Shown: in pieces, positions 1-4,962 of the stretch | Numbering within the stretch: the stretch's first letter is position 1 | Layout: each line of letters starts with the position of its first letter | Assembly (NCBI GenBank): GCA_030642545.1 | Contig: DAOWNP010000157.1 | Coordinates: 1 to 5,940, forward strand | DNA length: 5,940 nt | Direction: 5' to 3' | Source: Desulfobacteraceae bacterium | GTDB lineage: Bacteria; Desulfobacterota; Desulfobacteria; Desulfobacterales; DAOWNP01 | Translations under genes and position numbers: made by a program | Notes under the pieces: model-generated | What the model was told of the DNA's origin: nothing | Databases searched by the model: none | What the model saw: the letters and a program-made list of their open reading frames with translations, nothing else

Positions 1-990
1 ACAAAAGCTGTAAAAAAACTGCTTTCACAAAATAGAATAATTTTAACAGGTACACCTGTGGAAAACCGGCTTTCTGATTTATGGTCTCTTTTTGATTTTT
101 TAAATCCTGGGCTTTTAGGCAATAAGACAGAATTTAGCCAGTTTGCAAAAAGATTAAATAAAAATCCCGAAGAGTACAAAAAACTGCGAAAACTTACCTC
201 TCCTTATATATTAAGAAGACTTAAAACTGACAAGTCTGTAATATCTGATCTTCCTGAAAAAGTAGAAATGAAAACATATGCTGGTTTAAGTAAAAAACAG
301 ATTACTCTTTACAAACAAATGACTGAAGATATTAAAAATCTGCTGGATTCATCAGAAGGAATAGAAAAAAAAGGTATTATTCTTGCCTCTCTTATAAAAT
401 TTAAACAGCTCTGTAACCATCCTGATCAATATCTTGGAACAGGAACATATAAAGAAAAAGAGAGTGGCAAGTTTTTAAGGCTTCGGGAAATATGCGAAAC
501 AATTTATGAAAAACGTGAACGTGTATTGGTTTTTACTCAGTTTAAAGAGACCACAGAACCTTTATCTGATTTTCTTGAAGAAATTTTTAAGAGAAAAGGT
601 CTGATTATTCACGGAAGTATTCCAATAGGAAAAAGAAAAAAAATTATTGATAAATTTCAGAGTGATGAGTATTACCCATATATTGTCTTATCCTTAAAAG
701 CAGGGGGAACAGGTTTAAATTTAACCCGTGCAAATCATGTGATACATTTTGACAGATGGTGGAATCCTGCTGTTGAAAATCAGGCAACAGATCGTGCATT
801 CAGAATTGGGCAGAAAAAAAATGTGGTGGTTCATAAATTTATAACAAAAGGAACCATAGAGGAAAAAATAGATCAGATGCTTGACTCAAAAAAAGAATTG
901 TCTGATAAAGTTATTTCACAAAACAGTGAAACTTTTATAACAGAAATGGATAATAGAGAATTAATGGATCTTTTTAAACTGACACTATAA
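1..990 (+). CDS. SNF2-family DNA helicase/ATPase, C-terminal part (5' end outside window)
   Basis: The frame is open from base 1 to a TAA at 988-990, giving 329 visible residues; the start lies upstream of the window. Visible residues 16-22 (TGTPVEN) are SNF2 motif III, so the Walker A and DExx motifs must lie upstream. The second RecA-like lobe follows: motif IV RVLVFTQF at 174-181, motif V around LKAGGTGLNL at 232-241, and DRWWNPAVENQ running into motif VI QATDRAFRIGQ at 261-271, with both arginine-finger candidates present (R265, R268). The end matches the usual SNF2 tail (FITKGTIEEKI, then a helical segment). SNF2 proteins use ATP to translocate on duplex DNA and remodel protein-DNA complexes. 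Bacterial members are cytoplasmic and usually about 900-1100 residues, so roughly the last third is seen. The next gene, 26 bp downstream on the same strand, is a SWIM zinc-finger protein, a frequent partner or fused domain of this class. The physiological role is unknown. No frameshift is seen. Confidence 0.95.
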   Translation, partial: TKAVKKLLSQNRIILTGTPVENRLSDLWSLFDFLNPGLLGNKTEFSQFAKRLNKNPEEYKKLRKLTSPYILRRLKTDKSVISDLPEKVEMKTYAGLSKKQITLYKQMTEDIKNLLDSSEGIEKKGIILASLIKFKQLCNHPDQYLGTGTYKEKESGKFLRLREICETIYEKRERVLVFTQFKETTEPLSDFLEEIFKRKGLIIHGSIPIGKRKKIIDKFQSDEYYPYIVLSLKAGGTGLNLTRANHVIHFDRWWNPAVENQATDRAFRIGQKKNVVVHKFITKGTIEEKIDQMLDSKKELSDKVISQNSETFITEMDNRELMDLFKLTL

Positions 991-1016
991 AATAAATAAA
1001 GAATTGTGGAGTTATT

Positions 1017-2063
1017 ATGAGTTTCTGGCATTATCCTAAATATGTTCCTGTAGGTAAAAAAAAAATAAAAGCAGAAAAAAAAATAAAACAGCTGCGGAAA
1101 AAAAATCCTGATATTAAACCTGTTACCGTTGAAGGAAAATCTCTTTCTACTACATGGTGGGGTAAGGCATGGAATGAAAATCTTGAGAGGTATGCAGATT
1201 ACTCAAACAGAATAGAGAGGGGCAGAAGTTATCTGCGTTATAGTGCAGTTATTGATCTTCAAATAAAAGAAGGTCAGGTTACATCAATGGTTATGGGCTC
1301 ATCATCAACACCGTACTCTATCTTAATTGAAATCAAACCGATGTCCCATAAAAACTGGAAGCAGATAAAAAAAGAGTGTGCAGGTAAATTAGATTCTCTT
1401 CAAGAACTGATAGTTGGGAAATTCCCCAAAAATTTAAAAGAGATATTTACAACTAAAAAAACAGGGCTTTTCCCATCTCCTGATGAAATTGAATTTTCAT
1501 GCAACTGTCCTGACGGTGCATATATGTGTAAACATATAGCTGCAACTTTGTATGGTATTGCTGTACGGATGGATAAAGACCCGTCTCTTTTTTTTAAATT
1601 AAGAAAAGTAGATATAGATGATTTAATTTCTGTTGCAGTAAAAGAAAGTGCAAAAAATCTTCTTAAAAAAGCTAAAAGAAAAACTTCAAGGGTTATTGAT
1701 GATGCTGATATTTCAGATGTATTTGGTATAGATCTTGATATTTCAAATGGTGATGGTTATGATGATGATATAGTTCCTTTGAAAAAATCTTCAAAAAAGA
1801 GAAAACCAGCCAATAAAAAAAGAGATAAAAAGCTTGTTGAAGTAAAAGCAAAAAAAACAGGGAAAATAAAAAAATTGCAAAATAATATTTTGGTAACAGA
1901 TGTTATTGAAAATATTATCAAAAAACATAAAAAAGGAATAAGTCTTGATAGCTTATCTGAAATTTCTAAATTTGATAAAAAAAAGGTTAAGGGTACTGTA
2001 TACAGATTAAAGAAAAAAGGGATAATAACAAATATTAATAGAGGGGTATATAAGAAACTATAA
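1017..2063 (+). CDS. SWIM zinc-finger protein with lysine-rich linker and C-terminal winged-helix-like domain
   Basis: This 348-residue protein starts at an ATG preceded by GGAG (1008-1011) five bases upstream. The N-terminal part (about 1-160) has the pattern I associate with stand-alone bacterial SWIM proteins encoded beside SNF2 helicases: KYVPVGKKK, TTWWGKAWNENLERY, GRSYLR, then TGLFPSPDEI. The SWIM motif is CNCPDGAYMCKH at residues 162-173, with zinc ligands C162, C164, C171 and H173. Family members are thought to use it to bind DNA or protein. Residues 213-287 are low in complexity: an acidic patch (228-251) is followed by a strongly basic stretch (255-287, largely KK/KR). Residues about 292-348 look like a small winged helix (GISLDSLSEISKFDKKKVKGTVYRLKKKG-type helix-turn-helix, then a short beta wing). 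No signal peptide or membrane segment is seen, so it is probably a cytoplasmic DNA-binding protein. Its position 26 bp after the helicase, with no promoter seen between them, supports co-transcription and joint action. The exact function is unknown. The winged-helix call is inference from the predicted pattern. Confidence 0.92.
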   Translation: MSFWHYPKYVPVGKKKIKAEKKIKQLRKKNPDIKPVTVEGKSLSTTWWGKAWNENLERYADYSNRIERGRSYLRYSAVIDLQIKEGQVTSMVMGSSSTPYSILIEIKPMSHKNWKQIKKECAGKLDSLQELIVGKFPKNLKEIFTTKKTGLFPSPDEIEFSCNCPDGAYMCKHIAATLYGIAVRMDKDPSLFFKLRKVDIDDLISVAVKESAKNLLKKAKRKTSRVIDDADISDVFGIDLDISNGDGYDDDIVPLKKSSKKRKPANKKRDKKLVEVKAKKTGKIKKLQNNILVTDVIENIIKKHKKGISLDSLSEISKFDKKKVKGTVYRLKKKGIITNINRGVYKKL

Positions 2064-2109
2064 AACCAGAGTATCAGCTTTAGGAAACTTACAGAAAATA
2101 ATCTACGCA

Positions 2110-2157
2110 TATCGTGCCAAATTTTGATGCAATCGCCCTGATCCATTATCGTGCAAA
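2110..2157 (+). repeat. Short direct repeat TATCGTGC(N)AA upstream of the cytochrome gene
   Basis: TATCGTGC occurs at 2110-2117 and again at 2147-2154, each followed by an A-rich triplet (CAAA and AAA). The start-to-start distance is 37 bp, about 3.5 helical turns. The downstream copy ends just before the candidate -35 at 2159. This placement would suit an activator or repressor site for the cytochrome gene, but no known regulator consensus is recognised. The 60 bp holding the two copies (2101-2160) is about 42% GC, richer than its surroundings. Confidence 0.4.
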
Positions 2158-2158
2158 G

Positions 2159-2187
2159 TTGTATTATTCTTATTTTTAGTTTACAAT
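2159..2187 (+). promoter_or_regulatory. Candidate sigma-70 promoter for the octaheme cytochrome gene
   Basis: TTGTAT (2159-2164) and TACAAT (2182-2187) are separated by 17 bp. The -10 matches the consensus at 5 of 6 positions, but the -35 only at 3 of 6. Transcription would start near 2194 and leave a leader of about 53 bases ending in the AAGGAGG ribosome-binding site. The spacer and start region also hold an 8-bp inverted repeat (TATTCTTA 2165-2172, TAAGAATA 2190-2197), which may be an operator or simply AT-rich symmetry. In such AT-rich DNA, chance -10 matches are common. Confidence 0.4.
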
Positions 2188-2246
2188 ATTAAGAATATTT
2201 AGCTAAGGGTCCGCACAAAAAATCGTATTGATCAAGGAGGAAGTAT

Positions 2247-2309
2247 ATGAAATTAAAGTTTTTCTCAATTATTCTATTACCTGTTTTTTGTTATTCTATT
2301 TCTCTTGCA
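2247..2309 (+). other. Sec signal peptide of the octaheme cytochrome
   Basis: Residues 1-21 have a short basic start (MKLK), a hydrophobic core (FFSIILLPVF) and a likely signal peptidase I site after SLA (S19 and A21 at -3 and -1), before EVIDEH. The cysteine at position 15 is preceded by PVF, which does not fit a lipobox, so a lipoprotein is unlikely. Export agrees with periplasmic heme attachment. Confidence 0.88.
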
Positions 2310-3734
2310 GAGGTTATTGATGAACATAAAGAGATACAAGGACCATTTTCAACTCCAGAACAAGTTACAGCAAAATGTATTGAATGCCATGATGATACAG
2401 CTGAAGATTTTATGAAAACCAGACACTGGAGGTGGGAAGGCGAAGAGTTTGAATTGCACGGTAAAAAGATAAGGCTTGGGAAAAAAAATATTTTTAATAA
2501 TTTTTGTATTAATATTAGCTCAAATGAGCCACGGTGTACAAGCTGTCATGCAGGGTACGGCTGGAAAGACAAAGATTTCGATTTTTCTAACAGCAAAAAG
2601 ATTGATTGCTTGGTTTGCCATGATCAAACAGGTACTTATCAAAAATTTCCAACAGCAGCCGGTTATCCGGTTTACAAGGAGAAAGAAAAGTTTTTTAAAG
2701 GAGATAAAAAAACTTATATGCGACCTGATTTTGTGAAAATTGCACAAAGTGTTGGAAATCCTAAAAATAGCAATTGTGGAATATGTCATTTTTGTGGTGG
2801 CGGTGGAAATTGTATTAAACATAATGATATGGATTATAGTTTGCTTAATCCAGCTGCTGATATTGATATTCATATGGGTAAGTATAATATGAATTGTACA
2901 AGTTGTCATGCTGATGAAAAACATCGTATTAAGGGTGCTCTTCATGCTTCAATGGCTGCAGGAACAAATCATTTTGAATGTACGGAATGTCATAAGGAAA
3001 AAAATTTTCACAAAACAAAAAAAGTTAAAATGGGAAGTTTAATTGACAAACACACAAAAAGTATTGCCTGTTCAACCTGTCATATCTCAAAAGTTGCAAA
3101 ACAATGCTCGACAAAAACATGGTGGGACTGGACTACAGCAGGTGATAAAAAAAGAAAAGTTGAAAAAGATAAAAATAATAAGCCGTTATACAGTTGGAAA
3201 AAAGGTGATTTTAAGTGGGGGAAAAATATTACACCTGAATACTACTGGCATAATGGCAAAACCGATTATTATTTATTAGGTGAAAAAATCAAAGATCCTT
3301 CTAAACCTCTTGTATTTAATAAACTTGAAGGTACATTCAAAGATAAAAAATCAAAAATTTCACCTTTTAAGGTTATGAGAGGAAAACAATATTACGATCC
3401 AAAAACTAAACAACTTCTTGCACCTAAGCTTTTTGGAAAGGGCGGATTCTGGAGTGATCTTGACTGGAATAAGGCTTTTACATTAGGCATGAAAAGTGTT
3501 GGATTAAAATATTCAGGCTCTTATGCTCCAATTGAAACAAAAATGTACTGGCCTCTTTTTCATATGATATCTGCTAAAGAAGAATCTCTTGGTGGAAAGA
3601 AAAACAGATGCAGCGTTTGTCATGCTAAAAAAGGAAAAAAAGGATTAATGGATTGGGAAGCTCTTGGATATAGTGGTGATCCAAAAAAGAGTGCTCATAA
3701 ATCAAGAATAAAACAAGGTATTGTAAAAAAATAG
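2247..3734 (+). CDS. otr: Octaheme c-type cytochrome, tetrathionate reductase (OTR) family, periplasmic
   Basis: This 495-residue protein starts at an ATG with an excellent AAGGAGG (2234-2240) six bases upstream. It has an N-terminal signal peptide and exactly eight CxxCH heme-binding motifs, at residues 44, 97, 121, 177, 217, 245, 275 and 455. The spacing and the segments between them match the OTR family: NNFC before heme 2, CTSCHAGYGWKD, CLVCHDQTGTYQKFP, CGICHF followed by a GGGG loop, KTWWDWTTAGDKK, FKWGKNITPEYYWHNG, FKVMRGKQYYDP, KMYWPLFHMISAKEE and a final heme near the C-terminus. In Shewanella the family enzyme is a soluble periplasmic protein that reduces tetrathionate, and also nitrite and hydroxylamine in vitro; its active-site heme has a lysine ligand. 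K133 in the TGTYQKFP segment is my candidate for that lysine, without an alignment. The physiological substrate here is unproven. The gene appears monocistronic, with its own promoter region and a terminator after it. Non-heme cysteines in the mature protein are C87, C183, C189 and C287. C183 and C189 flank the glycine loop next to heme site 4. Confidence 0.95.
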   Translation: MKLKFFSIILLPVFCYSISLAEVIDEHKEIQGPFSTPEQVTAKCIECHDDTAEDFMKTRHWRWEGEEFELHGKKIRLGKKNIFNNFCINISSNEPRCTSCHAGYGWKDKDFDFSNSKKIDCLVCHDQTGTYQKFPTAAGYPVYKEKEKFFKGDKKTYMRPDFVKIAQSVGNPKNSNCGICHFCGGGGNCIKHNDMDYSLLNPAADIDIHMGKYNMNCTSCHADEKHRIKGALHASMAAGTNHFECTECHKEKNFHKTKKVKMGSLIDKHTKSIACSTCHISKVAKQCSTKTWWDWTTAGDKKRKVEKDKNNKPLYSWKKGDFKWGKNITPEYYWHNGKTDYYLLGEKIKDPSKPLVFNKLEGTFKDKKSKISPFKVMRGKQYYDPKTKQLLAPKLFGKGGFWSDLDWNKAFTLGMKSVGLKYSGSYAPIETKMYWPLFHMISAKEESLGGKKNRCSVCHAKKGKKGLMDWEALGYSGDPKKSAHKSRIKQGIVKK

Positions 3735-3791
3735 AATCTATAACTCTGACTTTTTATAACACTTTACTTGTGTAAGAAACATGGACGAAAT

Positions 3792-3848
3792 AAAAAAAAC
3801 AGTTTATGATTGATTTTAACAAATTTTCAATCATAAATTGATTTTTTT
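3792..3848. terminator. Bidirectional intrinsic terminator between the cytochrome gene and cysM
   Basis: A 14-bp stem is formed by 3800-3813 and 3827-3840 (CAGTTTATGATTGA against TCAATCATAAATTG), perfect except for one G-U pair, around a 13-base loop. On the plus strand it is followed by seven T (3842-3848). It is preceded by eight A (3792-3799), which give a U-tract on the minus strand. It lies about 65 bp after the cytochrome stop codon and about 65 bp after the minus-strand cysM stop, so it can end both convergent transcripts. The stem is AT-rich, so its strength is uncertain. The rest of the 170-bp gap (3735-3904) shows nothing else I can support. Confidence 0.82.
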
Positions 3849-3904
3849 CTTCCGCTCTCCTAAGATTACTTATCCTGATTTCATATACACAAAGTCTCTG
3901 TTTT

Positions 3905-4822
3905 TTATGGTGGGCAATCAGCACATACTGAACGAAAAACTTCGGTTGAAAGATAACGATCTCCACGATCAGGTAAAAGCACAACTACAGTTGATCCACG
4001 CGAACAATCTTTCGCATATTCCATGCCAGCCCATAAAGCGGCACCACTGCTTATACCACAAAAAAGACCTTCCATTAGAGCAAGATCCCGAACAGTATTA
4101 AATGCCTGATCATCACTGCATATAATTCTATTATCCAGCATATCAGGTTTAAATATATCTGGAACAATCGCTTCTTTCATATTTTTTAAGCCCTGAACCC
4201 TGTGGTTAAGACACGGCTCTACCCCAACTACTTTAGTACGTGGATTTTTTTCTCTAAAATATTTTGAACAACCCATTAATGTACCTGTTGTTCCCATACC
4301 GGCCACAAACAGATCTACTTCTCCTTTTGTATCCCTTATAATTTCAGGAGCAGTTGTTTCATAATGAGACAGCCAGTTTGCATCATTTTTAAATTGATTA
4401 GGCATATAATATTGTTTTACATATCTTTCAGCAATATTAGATGCTCTTGCAATAGCCCCATCTGTTTTTTCACTGCCTGGTGTAAGCTCAAGCTCAGCAC
4501 CCATTGCAATAAGTGTAGATCTTCTTTCAATACTAACACAGGCAGGCATAATCAATTTTATACGAAATCCCATTGCCACGGCAATCATTGCCATGCCTAT
4601 ACCAGTATTTCCTGATGTTGGCTCCAGAATAGTTTTATCTTTTGTCAAAGCTCCAGTTTTAATAGCTTGCTTTATCATATAATATGCCGGTCTGTCTTTA
4701 ACAGAACCACCTGGATTTGATCCTTCAAGTTTTACAAGGATACGAACTCCTGTTTCATCAGAATCCCACATTCTACCTAATTCAACCAGTGGTGTGTTTC
4801 CAATTGCATCAACAACACTCAT
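3905..4822 (-). CDS. cysM: Cysteine synthase, CysM type (PLP-dependent)
   Basis: This 305-residue protein starts with MSVVDAIGNTPLVEL. The ATG is at 4820-4822, with AGAGGG at 4827-4832 as ribosome-binding site. It is a cytoplasmic fold-type II PLP enzyme that makes cysteine from O-acetylserine and sulfide; CysM forms may also use thiosulfate. The PLP lysine is K42 in NPGGSVKDRPA, and this GGSVKDR form with the PACVSIERR substrate-loop region favours CysM over CysK. TSGNTG at 69-74 binds the substrate carboxylate, GMGTTGT at 175-181 holds the PLP phosphate, SSGAA begins at 258 and PDRGDRYLS at 284-292. The length is normal and all key residues are present. The C-terminus carries C300 and C303 in CADCPP, beyond the usual catalytic core. 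It lies 140 bp downstream of nifS on the same strand with a promoter of its own in the gap, and it ends at the shared terminator. Substrate preference cannot be read from the sequence. Confidence 0.94.
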   Translation of the reverse strand: MSVVDAIGNTPLVELGRMWDSDETGVRILVKLEGSNPGGSVKDRPAYYMIKQAIKTGALTKDKTILEPTSGNTGIGMAMIAVAMGFRIKLIMPACVSIERRSTLIAMGAELELTPGSEKTDGAIARASNIAERYVKQYYMPNQFKNDANWLSHYETTAPEIIRDTKGEVDLFVAGMGTTGTLMGCSKYFREKNPRTKVVGVEPCLNHRVQGLKNMKEAIVPDIFKPDMLDNRIICSDDQAFNTVRDLALMEGLFCGISSGAALWAGMEYAKDCSRGSTVVVLLPDRGDRYLSTEVFRSVCADCPP

Positions 4823-4893
4823 ACAACCCTCTTATTTAAACATGAATTTATAGACAGTCACATAAATAATTTCACTGCGATATACGTTTTAGT

Positions 4894-4922
4894 ATTATCT
4901 CCGACAGCATGCCTTGTGCCAA
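4894..4922 (-). promoter_or_regulatory. Candidate sigma-70 promoter for cysM
   Basis: Read on the minus strand, TTGGCA (4917-4922) and GATAAT (4894-4899) are separated by 17 bp. Each matches its consensus hexamer at 5 of 6 positions. Transcription would start near 4887, leaving a leader of about 65 bases to the cysM start. It is the best promoter match seen in the window and shows that cysM need not depend on read-through from nifS. No riboswitch-like fold is evident in the leader. Confidence 0.6.
4906..4921 (-). promoter_or_regulatory. Possible sigma-54 (-24/-12) promoter overlapping the cysM sigma-70 promoter
   Basis: On the minus strand TGGCACAAGGCATGCT has the -24 element TGGCAC complete and ATGC at the -12 position (consensus TTGC). 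The invariant GG and GC are separated by exactly ten bases. The predicted start is near 4895, close to that of the sigma-70 match, and the two share their upstream element. A single such match can occur by chance, and no enhancer-binding site is identified. Confidence 0.4.
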
Positions 4923-4962
4923 TTTTTAAAATCGGATAATTATGTGACAATCTATATATTAA

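Larger units (their letters stand above)
4857..4948. repeat. Inverted repeat GTCACATAA / TTATGTGAC bracketing the cysM promoter
   Basis: GTCACATAA (4857-4865) and TTATGTGAC (4940-4948) are exact inverted copies separated by 74 bp. With outward extension, TATAGA-CA-GTCACATAA on one arm matches TATAGA-TT-GTCACATAA on the other at 15 of 17 positions. One arm lies upstream of the candidate -35 and the other in the presumed cysM leader. The layout would suit two operator half-elements acting by looping, the ends of a small degenerate palindromic element, or a long-range hairpin in read-through RNA from nifS. No regulator is recognised. Confidence 0.5.

Noticed and set aside
1757..2146. Minus-strand frame of 129 codons over the 3' end of the SWIM gene
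   Set aside because: It is a hydrophobic shadow of the lysine-rich coding strand (AAA read as TTT) and has no family resemblance.
2123..2179. Short open stretch in the 2064-2246 gap that could be a gene remnant (FDAIALIHYRAKL...)
   Set aside because: It is under 20 codons with no start signal and no recognisable family. It is slightly GC-richer than its surroundings, but that is too little to call a pseudogene.
2228..2235. TTGATCAA palindrome overlapping the cytochrome Shine-Dalgarno, resembling collapsed FNR half-sites
   Set aside because: An FNR-type site needs a four-base spacer between TTGAT and ATCAA. Eight-base palindromes are expected by chance in AT-rich DNA.
2064..2246. Terminator after the SWIM gene
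   Set aside because: The only hairpin seen (2165-2197) is AT-rich, has no T-tract and overlaps the candidate cytochrome promoter.
2520..2945. Minus-strand frame opposite the cytochrome gene
   Set aside because: It lies wholly inside a confidently identified octaheme cytochrome gene, and its residues are the antisense of the heme motifs.
3838..4101. Plus-strand frame of 87 codons starting in the terminator region
   Set aside because: It overlaps the terminator T-tract and the antisense of cysM, and has no credible ribosome-binding site or recognisable domain.
4857..4948. CRP-type site made from TGTGA and TCACA halves
   Set aside because: The halves are in the wrong order and about 80 bp apart, whereas a CRP site needs TGTGA-N6-TCACA.
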